From assembly GCF_965198575.1 (NCBI RefSeq), contig NZ_OZ240671.1, forward strand, positions 496,001 to 560,000: a DNA stretch of 64,000 bases. The letters run 5' to 3'. Below are positions 17,836 to 26,723 of this stretch, piece after piece. The stretch comes from Lichenicola sp965198575 (GTDB lineage Bacteria > Pseudomonadota > Alphaproteobacteria > Acetobacterales > Acetobacteraceae). The first letter of the stretch is position 1. Each line of letters starts with the position of its first letter. The translations under genes and the position numbers were made by a program. A model generated the notes under the pieces. It worked only from the letters and a program-made list of their open reading frames with translations, did no database searches and was not told where the DNA came from.

Positions 17836-18897
17836 CTACCGCGCGTTCGGACGGGGAGTGGATGCCGCCAGTTGCGTTGCCCGCAAGACCTGGCGCGCGA
17901 ACATCCAGTGCGGATATTCGCTCGGCAAGGCGCTGACCTTGTCCAGCGTATCGAGCTCGCCATCGGTCAGCTCGATGCCGGTGGCGGCGATGTTGTCGTC
18001 CAGCTGCTCGAGCCGCTTGGCGCCGATGATCACGCTGGTCACCACCTTCTGGTGCAGCAGCCAGGCCAGCGCGATCTGCGCCACCGACACGCCACGATGC
18101 TCGGCGATCGGCCGCATCACGTCGATGCAGTCGAACGCGCGATCGCGATTGACCGGCGGGAAGTCGAAATCGGTGCGGCGGTCGCCGGCAGCGCCCTCCT
18201 TGTCGCGGTCGTACTTGCCGCTGAGCAGGCCGCCGGCGAGCGGGCTCCAGACCATCAGCCCGACCTGCTCGCTTCGCATCATCGGCACCAGCTCGCGTTC
18301 GAGATCGCGGCCGGCGATCGTGTAGTACGCCTGCAGGCTCTCGAAACGGGCGAGCCCTTCCCGCTCGGACACGCCCAACGCCTTCACGATCTGCCAGGCG
18401 GCCCAGTTCGACACCCCGACATAGCGCACGTGCCCGTGCTGGACGAGGATATCGAGCGCCCGCACGGTCTCCTCGATCGGCGTTGCCGGATCGAAGCCGT
18501 GGATCTGGTACAGGTCGATATGGTCGAGCTGCAGCCGCTTCAGGCTGGCCTTCACAGCACTCAAGATGTGGAATCGTGAGTTGCCGCTGGCGTTGGCGCC
18601 GTCGCCGGTCTTGCCATAGGCCTTGGTGGCAACGACGACGTTGTCGCGCGGCACCTTCAGGTTGTGCAGCGCCTGTCCGGTGATCTGCTCCGACAGCCCG
18701 TCGGAATAGACGTCCGCGGTGTCGATGAAGTTGATGCCGGCATCGAGCGAACGTCCGACCAGCCGCTCGGCGTCACCCTGCTCGAGCGCGCCGATCTTGC
18801 GCCACATCCCGTCGGTTCCGCCGAACGTCATGGTGCCGAGGCAGAGTTCCGAGACGAACAATCCTGTCCGGCCGAGCTTGCTGGTTCGCATCGTCAT
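17836..18897 (-). CDS. Aldo/keto reductase
   Basis: A 353-residue TIM-barrel oxidoreductase with the four catalytic residues in place: Asp59 and Tyr64 (FIDTADVYSDG), Lys92 (VVATKAYG) and His133 (LYQIHG). The NADP-binding ending is also present (SVIIGAKRLEQLDDN). Family members reduce aldehydes and ketones; the substrate cannot be told. An AGGAG site precedes the ATG, and a second ATG six bases downstream is also possible. An imperfect 18-bp palindrome (18903-18920) covers part of the leader just ahead of the ribosome site. Confidence 0.93.
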   Translation of the reverse strand: MTMRTSKLGRTGLFVSELCLGTMTFGGTDGMWRKIGALEQGDAERLVGRSLDAGINFIDTADVYSDGLSEQITGQALHNLKVPRDNVVVATKAYGKTGDGANASGNSRFHILSAVKASLKRLQLDHIDLYQIHGFDPATPIEETVRALDILVQHGHVRYVGVSNWAAWQIVKALGVSEREGLARFESLQAYYTIAGRDLERELVPMMRSEQVGLMVWSPLAGGLLSGKYDRDKEGAAGDRRTDFDFPPVNRDRAFDCIDVMRPIAEHRGVSVAQIALAWLLHQKVVTSVIIGAKRLEQLDDNIAATGIELTDGELDTLDKVSALPSEYPHWMFARQVLRATQLAASTPRPNAR

Positions 18898-18967
18898 GAT
18901 CTCCTGGTGGCGCCGCCAGGCGACGCACGGGGATCAACGTCCGCGCGCCGCCGGAGTTGAGGCGCCC

Positions 18968-19393
18968 TCAGCGCGTCGTCACGCGGATCGCGACATCGAT
19001 GTTTCCGTGCACGGCATTCGAATACGGACATACCCGATGCGCCTCCTCGACCAGCGCCTCCGCGGCTGCCTGGTCCAGCCCGGTGATCGCCACGTCCAGC
19101 GCCACCGACAGCGCGAACCCGCCGGCATCGTTGGAATGCAGCCCGACCTCGGCCACCACCTCGATCGCGCTGTCCGCGACCTTTACCGACCGGTTGCGGC
19201 TGACATGGATCACCGCGTTGCCGAAGCATGCGGCGTAGCCGGCGGCAAACAGCTGCTCCGGGTTGCTCGCACCACCCTTGCCGCCGAGGCTAGGCGGCAG
19301 CGCCAGATGCAGGTCGAGCAGGCCGTCATCGCTACGGACGGTGCCGGCGCGACCACCGACGGCAGTGACTTTCGTGGAATAGAGCGTGGGCAT
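18968..19393 (-). CDS. Organic hydroperoxide resistance protein (Ohr/OsmC family)
   Basis: The 141-residue protein matches the Ohr branch: TKVTAVGGRAG, NPEQLFAAGYAACFGNAV with peroxidatic Cys56, and HRVCPYSNAVHGNI with resolving Cys122. It reduces organic peroxides with lipoylated or thiol partners. No OhrR-type MarR regulator lies beside it. It sits 12 bases before the S10 peptidase gene ends on the same strand, and 70 bases before the aldo/keto reductase start. Confidence 0.92.
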   Translation of the reverse strand: MPTLYSTKVTAVGGRAGTVRSDDGLLDLHLALPPSLGGKGGASNPEQLFAAGYAACFGNAVIHVSRNRSVKVADSAIEVVAEVGLHSNDAGGFALSVALDVAITGLDQAAAEALVEEAHRVCPYSNAVHGNIDVAIRVTTR

Positions 19394-19405
19394 GGGCGTC
19401 TCCGA

Positions 19406-21130
19406 TCAATGCGTGGGTGTGGGGTGGGCAGCCGGCGCCGGAGCGGCCGACTGGTTCTCCGTCCGGCGGATGAAGTCGGCGGAGTTGTCGTGCAACTGGC
19501 GCAGGCTGTCCTCGTGCGCATACACCATGTGCCCCGACTGATACTGCCGGATCTCGACATTGGCCGCGAGCGCCTTCGGGATCGGCAGATGGCGCATCTC
19601 GTACACGCCCTCGAAATACGGCGTGCCGAGGTCGAAATATCCCTGGTTGAGCTGCACCTTCAGCTTCGGGTTGTATTTCATCGCCGCCGCCAGGTCGGGC
19701 AGCACGTTCGGCGCCCCCCGGAAGGGATACGGCGTGCTCGGCGGCTGGTGGGTGAAGCTCCACTCGCGGATGTTGTTGGCACTCAGCTTGTAGTCCATCC
19801 AGCCATCGCCGGTGGGCCCGCCATCGGCGTAATGCAGCACCTTGCGGGCATAGTCGTTGAACGCCGAAACATACGCCGAGGAGAGTGCCGCCCCCATCGG
19901 ATCGTAATCCGGACGCTGCGCCAGCGGGTCCATCGCCGGTCCGGAGAAGCGGCTGTCGAGCCGGCCGGTATTCATCTCGTCCGGTCCCAGCAGCGTCTGT
20001 TCGAACTCGCCGCCATTCACCCGCAGGTTGGCCTTCTTGATGTAGTCGACAGGCAGCCCGGTATAGTCATGCAGCCGCCCGGCGATGCGGTCGCGCTCGG
20101 CGTCGTCGAGCGAGGTCCCGGCCTGCAGCGCCTGCGCGTAATCCGTGGTGGCGAAATGCTCGACCTCGTCGAGGAACTTCCGCAGGTCGGCCGGCTGGGT
20201 GGCGAGCTTGTGGTGGTAGTACGCGGTGGCGGCGAAACTCGGCAGCGCCAGCATGTAGGGCTGGTCGACGCTCGGATTGTTCTGCGGGCCGTCGATGCTG
20301 TTGTCGTAATCGAGGATCTGCGAGAGCAGCATCACGCCGTTCACGTCGATGCCCTTGTCCTGCTGCAGGTCGTGCACGACGATCGCCGAACGGGTGGTGC
20401 CGTAGCTCTCGCCGAACAAATATTTCGGCGAGTTGTAGCGCCCGTAGCGACCGAGGAACTGCGCGATGAAACTGGTGAAGGCGTCGGCGTCCGGATCGGT
20501 GCCGTAGAACGCCTTTTCCTTGTCGCGGCCCTCGATGCGGCCGAACCCGGTGCCGGGCGCGTCGATGAACACCAGGTCGCTCGCATCGAGCAGGCTGTCG
20601 TCGTTGTTCACCAGCTGGTACGGCGCGGCGGCGGTATGCGCGTCGTCGGCGGTGACGATCCGGCGCGGTCCGAACGCACCCATATGCAGCCAGACCGTCG
20701 CCGAACCCGGGCCGCCATTATAGACGAAGGTGATCGGCCGGTTCTCCGGACGCGCGCCCTTCTCGAAATAGGCGACATAGAACATCGAGGCTTCCGCGGT
20801 CGGGTTCTTGTCGTCCTTGCCGTCAGGGTTGCTGTTCGGGTCGGAATCGTCCCAGCCCTTGGGGTGGATGACGAGCGTGCCGGCGACCGCCTGGTAGTCG
20901 ATCTTCTGGCCGCGCACCGTGACCGACCCGTCCGAAGTCTTGGCGACCGGCATGAAATGCGGCTGCTTCGACTTCGCGTCCCCGGCCGCCGGCGTTGCCG
21001 TGGCCACCGGATCGTCGGCAGCGCGAGCCGACCCTGACACCGGATTGAAAACCAGCAGGGGAACAGCCGCCAGGAGGGCCCCCCGATACGACAGGGCTCG
21101 GGGGCAGGCAAGGCGTCGCGACAAGGGCAT
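19406..21130 (-). CDS. S10 family serine carboxypeptidase, exported
   Basis: A secreted peptidase of about 574 residues. From the ATG at 21130 it begins with a basic region and a hydrophobic core ending near GSARA, a signal peptide. An in-frame GTG at 21157 would add nine residues and has no better ribosome site. Catalytic features are VYNGGPGSAT (oxyanion), LFGESYGTTR with Ser242, NQGYFDLGTPYFE with the Asp, and QSGHMVY with the His. S10 enzymes remove C-terminal amino acids at acidic pH, which suits an acid-living organism (inference). Confidence 0.9.
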   Translation of the reverse strand: MPLSRRLACPRALSYRGALLAAVPLLVFNPVSGSARAADDPVATATPAAGDAKSKQPHFMPVAKTSDGSVTVRGQKIDYQAVAGTLVIHPKGWDDSDPNSNPDGKDDKNPTAEASMFYVAYFEKGARPENRPITFVYNGGPGSATVWLHMGAFGPRRIVTADDAHTAAAPYQLVNNDDSLLDASDLVFIDAPGTGFGRIEGRDKEKAFYGTDPDADAFTSFIAQFLGRYGRYNSPKYLFGESYGTTRSAIVVHDLQQDKGIDVNGVMLLSQILDYDNSIDGPQNNPSVDQPYMLALPSFAATAYYHHKLATQPADLRKFLDEVEHFATTDYAQALQAGTSLDDAERDRIAGRLHDYTGLPVDYIKKANLRVNGGEFEQTLLGPDEMNTGRLDSRFSGPAMDPLAQRPDYDPMGAALSSAYVSAFNDYARKVLHYADGGPTGDGWMDYKLSANNIREWSFTHQPPSTPYPFRGAPNVLPDLAAAMKYNPKLKVQLNQGYFDLGTPYFEGVYEMRHLPIPKALAANVEIRQYQSGHMVYAHEDSLRQLHDNSADFIRRTENQSAAPAPAAHPTPTH

Positions 21131-21193
21131 CTCCCGGAAACCTGGAACCGCCGGCACGATCCGGCCGCCCGTTCTGGCCCGGAAATCCTCGCG

Positions 21194-23380
21194 TCACAAC
21201 ATGCTCTGGCAGGCCAGCACCCGGGTGATCTCGTACGCCGGCATCGGCGCGCCGAGCAGATGCCCCTGCACCGCGGCGCATCCCATCGCGGCCAGCGTCT
21301 GCAGCTGCTGCCGGTCCTCGACGCCCTCGGCGATCACGTCGATCCGCATGGCTTTGCCCAGCGCCACGATCCACTCGACGATGGCGATGCTGCGCGGCCG
21401 GCTCGCCATCCCCGCCACGAACGAGCGGTCGATCTTGATCGTGTCCATCGGATAGCGGTCGAGGCTGCCGAGCGAGGAGAAGCCGGTGCCGAAATCGTCG
21501 AGCGCGATCCGCACGCCGAGATCCCGCAATGCCACGAGCGTCTCGCCGGTCTCCTCGGGCTGCTGCAGGAACACGCTCTCGGTCACCTCCAGCGTGACGC
21601 TGCCGGGGGGCGTCGCGGAGGCCGCCAGGGTGTCGGCGACGAACGCCACGAACAGCGGGTCGCGCAACTCGCCAGCCGAGATGTTGACGTTGAGGTCGAG
21701 CGACATCGTCGGAAACCGCTGACGCCAGGCGATCGTCTGGGAGCAGGCCTCGCGCAGCACCCAGCGCCCGATGGTGCGGATCAGCCCGGTTTCCTCGGCG
21801 GCGGCGATGAAGCCCACCGGCAGCACCAGGCCGCGCTCCGGATGCTGCCACCGCACCAGCGCCTCCAGCCCGATGATCTCCGACGTCGTCGTGCTGCAGA
21901 TCAGCTGGTAGTGCAGCACGAATTCCTGCCGGCTGACCGCGCCGCGCAGGTCGATCTGCAGCTGCAGCGCGTCGACCGCCTGGTTGTGCATCGTGCCGGC
22001 AAAGATCACGTAGCCGCCGGTATCGTGGCGCTTGGCGTGGTACATCGCGGTATCGGCGTCGCGCAGCAGCTCCTGCGGCAGGCGGTGCTCCGCCGTCGCC
22101 TCGACCACGCCGACACTGCACGAGATCAGCATCTCCTGGTCGCCCAGCCAGAGCGGTCGGCCGATCGTCTCGATGATCGTCCGGGCCAGCCCGACCACCG
22201 GCTCCATGTTGTCCACGTTCTCGACCAGCACGGCGAACTCGTCGCCGCCGAGCCGGGCCAGCGTGCCGAGTCCGCCGACGCAGGCCTTGACGCGCTGGCT
22301 CACCTCCATCAGCAGGGCGTCGCCGACCGAGTGCCCCAGGCTGTCGTTCACCAGCTTGAACCGGTCGACATCGAGGAACAGCACGGCGCAGCCGAAGCCC
22401 GGCTCGTCTCGCATGCGGCCCAGGGCCACGGTCACGCGCTGGATGAAATAGGCCCGGTTGCGCAGCCGCGTCAGGTCGTCGTGGAAGGCGCTGTAGAGCA
22501 GCTCCGCCTCCACCAGCTTGCGCTCCTGGATCTCGGTCTCGAGCGCCCGGGCGTGCCGATGTGCCTCGCTCAGCAGCGCCGCCTGGCGATACTGGGCCTG
22601 CTTCAGCGACTGGATGTCGGTCGTGGTCCCGAGCCATTGTGCAGGCCGGCCGACCTCGTCGGGCAGCAGCATGGCGCGCGAGCGGTGCCAGTTCCAGTCG
22701 CCGGTCGATGCCCGACGGACCCGCATCTCGACATCGAAGCAGCCCCGCTCCGGCGCCGCCGACCATGCCGCCAGCACCGAGTCGCGATCCTCGGGATGCA
22801 CCGCCGCCAGCCAGCCATGGTCCGCTGCGGCCTCCTGGTCCTGGCCGGTGTAACCGAGCCATTGCGGGCTGGCCCAACTCCACATGCCGTCATCCGCGGA
22901 CCGCCAGATGAGCTGCGGCATCCCCTCGATCAGGTCGCGCAGCTGCCGCTCGATCTGCGTCATCCACTCGGTCGTCAGCCGCTCCGGGGTGGTGTCGCGG
23001 ATGATCTTGATGAAGCCGGCACCCGCCTTGGCGAGCGGCATCATCAAGCCCGACCCCCAGAACCGCGTGCCGTCGCGATGGAGCAGCCAGCGATCGTCGC
23101 CGGCGCGACCCTCGCTCAAAGCGAGCTTCATCTCCAGCGCCGGGATCAGGGCGGATCGATCCTCCGGCGTGAAGATCGTTTCGATGCGACCGCCGATCAT
23201 CTCCCACTCCGGATATCCGAGCAGGCGCTCCGCGCCGACGTTCCACATCGTGATGACGCCGAGGGTGTCGAACGCGATCACCGCGAAATCGGTGGCGCTG
23301 CCGACGACCAGCCGCAGGAGCTCGCTGCTGACCGGACCCGGCTCCCGAAGACCGTCGCCGCCGCCATGTCCAGAGATCAC
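21194..23380 (-). CDS. PAS-PAS-GGDEF-EAL cyclic-di-GMP signalling protein
   Basis: 728 residues without membrane segments. Two PAS domains (about 20-130 and 140-265, the second with SPQWLGYTGQD and a PAC-like ending) lead into GGDEF (about 295-455) and EAL (about 470-725). The GGDEF site is intact (RLGGDEFAV), and the EAL domain keeps EALVRWQHP, NVNIS, LEVTES, DDFGTGFSSL, KIDRSFV and EGVE. Both synthesis and hydrolysis of c-di-GMP are therefore possible, gated by whatever the PAS domains sense. The usual QGY motif reads QGH. It is monocistronic, divergent from the MoaB-like gene. Confidence 0.93.
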   Translation of the reverse strand: MISGHGGGDGLREPGPVSSELLRLVVGSATDFAVIAFDTLGVITMWNVGAERLLGYPEWEMIGGRIETIFTPEDRSALIPALEMKLALSEGRAGDDRWLLHRDGTRFWGSGLMMPLAKAGAGFIKIIRDTTPERLTTEWMTQIERQLRDLIEGMPQLIWRSADDGMWSWASPQWLGYTGQDQEAAADHGWLAAVHPEDRDSVLAAWSAAPERGCFDVEMRVRRASTGDWNWHRSRAMLLPDEVGRPAQWLGTTTDIQSLKQAQYRQAALLSEAHRHARALETEIQERKLVEAELLYSAFHDDLTRLRNRAYFIQRVTVALGRMRDEPGFGCAVLFLDVDRFKLVNDSLGHSVGDALLMEVSQRVKACVGGLGTLARLGGDEFAVLVENVDNMEPVVGLARTIIETIGRPLWLGDQEMLISCSVGVVEATAEHRLPQELLRDADTAMYHAKRHDTGGYVIFAGTMHNQAVDALQLQIDLRGAVSRQEFVLHYQLICSTTTSEIIGLEALVRWQHPERGLVLPVGFIAAAEETGLIRTIGRWVLREACSQTIAWRQRFPTMSLDLNVNISAGELRDPLFVAFVADTLAASATPPGSVTLEVTESVFLQQPEETGETLVALRDLGVRIALDDFGTGFSSLGSLDRYPMDTIKIDRSFVAGMASRPRSIAIVEWIVALGKAMRIDVIAEGVEDRQQLQTLAAMGCAAVQGHLLGAPMPAYEITRVLACQSML

Positions 23381-23582
23381 GCGGTCACTCCACAGTGGCG
23401 ATGTCGCAAATATAAGTCACGATGATCACCCGCCAAGTTTTGTCTCAGAAATGAAGCGTAATAGCCAGCCATGACAGATGCACCCATTCGCGAGGCTCGC
23501 GCGGGAACATCTCGATGCCGGGGCTGTTGCAGCTCCAGCCCGCCGCTGCCCTCGGCGACGCACGACCCGGAGCCGCCCGCCC

Positions 23583-24341
23583 ATGCCGAACCCCACCGCA
23601 TCGATCATCGTCATCGGCAACGAGATCCTGTCCGGTCGTACCCAGGACGTGAACGTGCAGTTCCTGGCCAGCCGGCTGGGCGGCATGGGGATTTCGCTGC
23701 GGGAGGTGCGGGTGATCCCCGACATCCGCGCGACCATCATCGACACCGTGAACGAGCTACGCGCGCGGTTCGACCACGTGTTCACCACCGGCGGCATCGG
23801 CCCGACGCACGACGACATCACCAGCCCCTGCATCGCCGAGGCGTTCGGGGTGCCGTGGGAGCCGCACGAGCCCACCATGCGGATGATGCAGGCGCATTAT
23901 GCTCCGGGCGAGTTCAATGCCGCCCGCCAGCGCATGGCGACCCTGCCGCGCGGGGCCAGGCCGATCGAGAACCCGGTCTCGATGGCGCCCGGTTTCTCGA
24001 TCGGCAACGTCCATGTCATGGCGGGTGTGCCGCGGATCATGCGGGCGATGTTCGACGCCCTGGCCCCGGAACTCGAGGGCGGGCTGCCGGTGAAGTCGGT
24101 GACGATGCATGCCGAGCGGCTGCTCGAGGGGTCGCTCGCCGACCCGCTGGAGCGGATCCAGATGGAGTTCCCCGACCTGGATATCGGCTCCTACCCGTTC
24201 GAGCGTCCGGACGGGCGACGCGGCGTGGCGCTGCTGGCCAAGGGGACCGACGACGATGCGCTCGAGGCGGCGAGGCTGCGGATCGAGGCGCTGATCGGCA
24301 GCCTCGGCCATACGCCGATCGCGGGCGAACCTGCGCCCTGA
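23583..24341 (+). CDS. Competence/damage-inducible CinA N-terminal / MoaB-like protein
   Basis: A 252-residue protein with ASIIVIGNEILSGRTQDVN at the start and VFTTGGIGPTHDDIT, the molybdopterin-binding motif of the MoaB/Mog/CinA superfamily. It lacks the C-terminal nicotinamide deamidase domain of full CinA. Such short alphaproteobacterial members are usually annotated as molybdopterin-binding proteins, and their substrate is unclear. The family start MPNPTAS at 23583 is preferred over longer in-frame extensions. It is convergent with accA, 24 bases apart. Confidence 0.9.
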   Translation: MPNPTASIIVIGNEILSGRTQDVNVQFLASRLGGMGISLREVRVIPDIRATIIDTVNELRARFDHVFTTGGIGPTHDDITSPCIAEAFGVPWEPHEPTMRMMQAHYAPGEFNAARQRMATLPRGARPIENPVSMAPGFSIGNVHVMAGVPRIMRAMFDALAPELEGGLPVKSVTMHAERLLEGSLADPLERIQMEFPDLDIGSYPFERPDGRRGVALLAKGTDDDALEAARLRIEALIGSLGHTPIAGEPAP

Positions 24342-24365
24342 GTGATCTGGCTGGGGTGTTGCGGC

Positions 24366-25397
24366 TCAGAAGGCGCCGAGACGTCCCATCGCCAGGTACT
24401 TGTCGCGCCGCTGCGCCTTGAGCGCTGCCGGATCGAGCAGGCAGAGCGCGGGCAGGGCCAGTGCCAGCGCGTGGCGCACGGACTCGATGACCATCGCCGG
24501 ATCGCGCTGCGCGCCGCCGAGCGGCTCCTGGATGATCTCGTCGATCAGCTTGAACTGCTTGAGGTCCTGCGCCGTCAGCCGCAACGCTTCCGCCGCCGCC
24601 GTGGCCTGGGTGGTATCGCGCCACAGGATCGACGAGCACGCCTCGGGCGTGATCACCGAGTAGATCGCGTGCTCCAGCATGAACACCCGGTCGCCGGCTG
24701 CCAGCGCGATCGCTCCGCCGGAGCCGCCCTCGCCGATCACCGTCGCCAGGATCGGCACCGGCGCCGAGAGGCAGGCATCGATAGAGCGGGCGATCGCCTC
24801 GGCCTGGCCACGTGCTTCCGCATCGATGCCGGGAAACGCGCCGGGGGTGTCGACGAAGGTCAGGATCGGCAGCCGGAACCGGCCGGCGAGCTCGACCAGC
24901 CTGACCGCCTTGCGGTAGCCCTCGGGCCGCGCCATGCCGAAATTATGCCGCAGCCTGGTGTCCAGGTCGGAGCCGCGCTCGGTCCCGATCACCACCACCG
25001 GACGGCCCTCGAATCGGCCGAGCCCGCCAACCACCGCCTGGTCCTCGGAGAAGGAGCGATCGCCTGCGAGCGGCACGTATTCGGTGATCAGGGCGGCGAT
25101 GTAGTCGAGCGCATGCGGCCGCTGGGCATGGCGGGCGACCTGCACCTTCTGCCAGGGCGTCAGCTTGGAGTAGGTCGCGCGGAGCTGCTTCTCGGCCTTC
25201 TCCTCGAGCTTCGCGACCTCTTCGCCGATCGGCAACGCACCGGCGTCGGTGCTGGCAGCGTCGCGATCGGTGCCGGGGCCGGCCAGCAGGGCAACGCCGG
25301 TCGGGACGCCGCCGACCGGCAGGGACATCCGGCGCAACTCGTCGATCTTGTTCTCGAGCTCGGCGATCGGCTTTTCGAAGTCGAGGAATTGTCGCAT
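24366..25397 (-). CDS. accA: Acetyl-CoA carboxylase carboxyltransferase subunit alpha
   Basis: 343 residues with FLDFEKPIAELENKIDELR at the N-terminus, TPWQKVQVARHAQRPHALDY, and GEGGSGGAIALAAGDRV plus the WRDTTQA segment near the C-terminus. It is one half of the carboxyltransferase that makes malonyl-CoA for fatty acids; accD is not in the window. It begins 12 bases after the stop of xerD on the same strand, so the two are probably co-transcribed. A 27-residue acidic insertion near residues 33-60 (GPGTDRDAASTDAG) is longer than in E. coli AccA. Confidence 0.97.
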   Translation of the reverse strand: MRQFLDFEKPIAELENKIDELRRMSLPVGGVPTGVALLAGPGTDRDAASTDAGALPIGEEVAKLEEKAEKQLRATYSKLTPWQKVQVARHAQRPHALDYIAALITEYVPLAGDRSFSEDQAVVGGLGRFEGRPVVVIGTERGSDLDTRLRHNFGMARPEGYRKAVRLVELAGRFRLPILTFVDTPGAFPGIDAEARGQAEAIARSIDACLSAPVPILATVIGEGGSGGAIALAAGDRVFMLEHAIYSVITPEACSSILWRDTTQATAAAEALRLTAQDLKQFKLIDEIIQEPLGGAQRDPAMVIESVRHALALALPALCLLDPAALKAQRRDKYLAMGRLGAF

Positions 25398-25409
25398 GGC
25401 CGGCGGGCT

Positions 25410-26471
25410 TTAGCACAGTTCCGGCGGCTGCGAAGACCCCTGGCGCTCCGAAGGCGCCGGGCTCCGCGAAGACCCCTGGCTCTGCGAAGGGGGCGGGCCC
25501 TGCGAAGGCGGCGGGCCGGCTGGCTGCTCCGCCGTAGCCGCGCCGGCAGACGGGCGTGCCAGCGGATGATGCGCCTCGACCAGCCGTTGCAGCCGCTCGG
25601 CCAGCACGTGGGTGTAGATCTGCGTGGTGGCGATGTCGGCGTGTCCGAGCAGGCGCTGCAGGCTGCGCAGGTCGGCTCCGTGCGCCAGCATGTGGCTGGC
25701 GAACGAGTGCCGCAGCACATGCGGTGACAGCCGCCCGGGGTCCAGGCCGGCCACCAGGGCGGTCTCGCGCAGGATCAGGTCGAAGCCCTGCCTGGTCAGC
25801 GGCCGCGCCGGGTCCCTGCCGGCGAACAGGAACCGGCTCGACGCCGGCCGACTCGCCACCAGCTCGGACGCCGCTGACCTCGCCTCCGCGGAGAGCGGGA
25901 CGATCCGCTCGCGACCACCCTTGCCACGCACCAGCAGCACCTGGCCGTCGCCGGCCAGCGCGTCCCGGCCGAGGTTCAGCATCTCCGAGATCCGCAGGCC
26001 GGTCGCGTACAGGATCTCCAGCGCGGCCGCGGCGACCTTCTGGCGCCGCTCCGGCAGGACGCCTCCAGGGCCGCCGGCGGAACCCGTCGCCCGCAGCAAG
26101 GCCGCGACCTCGGCCTCGCTCAGGAACTTCGGCAACGACCGACCGGCCCGCGGCGCCTCCAGCCTGGCGGTCGGATCGTCCGGCCGCAGCCCCTCCCGGG
26201 CCAGGAACCGATGGAACTGGCGCAGGCACGACAACCGCCGCGCCGCCGTCCGTGCCGACAGGCCGGTGCGCGCGAGGCTTGCCATGTAACCGGCCAGTGT
26301 CGCAGCCGAGGCGGCGGCAACGGCCTCCCCGGCTGCATGGGCATAGGACCCGAAATCCGCGAGGTCGGCGGTGTATGCCTTCAGCGTGTTCGGACTGGCA
26401 CCGCGCTCGGCGGCCAGCATCTCGAGGAACGCCTCCTCATGCCGGTCATCCCGGACGCCCGGCGCGCGCAT
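25410..26471 (-). CDS. xerD: Tyrosine site-specific recombinase XerD
   Basis: The 353-residue product has an N-terminal SAM-like domain (about 10-95) and a catalytic domain with Arg160 (ATGLRISE), Lys184 (RGKGGRERI), His251 and Arg254 (SPHVLRHSFASHM), His277 (LLGHADIATTQ) and Tyr286 (IYTH). With XerC it resolves chromosome dimers at dif. It lies in the housekeeping xerD-accA position, not beside phage genes. The last 50 residues form a Pro/Ser/Gln-rich tail with GPPPSQ and SQGSS repeats that standard XerD (about 300 residues) lacks. It starts three bases after a 48-codon gene. Confidence 0.93.
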   Translation of the reverse strand: MRAPGVRDDRHEEAFLEMLAAERGASPNTLKAYTADLADFGSYAHAAGEAVAAASAATLAGYMASLARTGLSARTAARRLSCLRQFHRFLAREGLRPDDPTARLEAPRAGRSLPKFLSEAEVAALLRATGSAGGPGGVLPERRQKVAAAALEILYATGLRISEMLNLGRDALAGDGQVLLVRGKGGRERIVPLSAEARSAASELVASRPASSRFLFAGRDPARPLTRQGFDLILRETALVAGLDPGRLSPHVLRHSFASHMLAHGADLRSLQRLLGHADIATTQIYTHVLAERLQRLVEAHHPLARPSAGAATAEQPAGPPPSQGPPPSQSQGSSRSPAPSERQGSSQPPELC

Positions 26472-26474
26472 CGG

Positions 26475-26621
26475 CTAGGACGGCGGCGCCAGCTTGTCCG
26501 TCGCCAGCACCTGATGCACCGGGTGCTGCGGCGGCTTCGGCGGAAACGCGCCGAGCGACAGGAAGCCGACGCCCAGGGCGATGACGCCCACCCCCAGCAC
26601 GATCCCCAACACACGCCTCAT
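26475..26621 (-). CDS. Small conserved-looking membrane protein, 48 residues
   Basis: An ATG with a CGGAGG site six bases ahead opens a 48-codon frame. The product has one membrane helix (VLGIVLGVGVIALGVGFLSLG) followed by a Pro-rich tail ending LAPPS. The start signal is strong, and the stop lies three bases before xerD, so it looks like a real leader gene of the xerD-accA unit. Function unknown; too short for family assignment. Confidence 0.65.
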   Translation of the reverse strand: MRRVLGIVLGVGVIALGVGFLSLGAFPPKPPQHPVHQVLATDKLAPPS

Positions 26622-26723
26622 GCAAGCCTCCGTCGTTCCAGCGCTCAATCCCGGCCACGCCTGCCGCCGCCGGATCCGGCGGCGCCATGGCTGGCATGCG
26701 GGCTCTATGGTAGCGTCGCCAAC

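Noticed and set aside
21260..23425. Plus-strand frame of 721 codons
   Set aside because: Antisense to the GGDEF-EAL gene; composition typical of a shadow frame.
25410..26471. Phage or integron integrase
   Set aside because: Catalytic motifs and the accA linkage fit housekeeping XerD; no phage genes or attachment repeats are seen.
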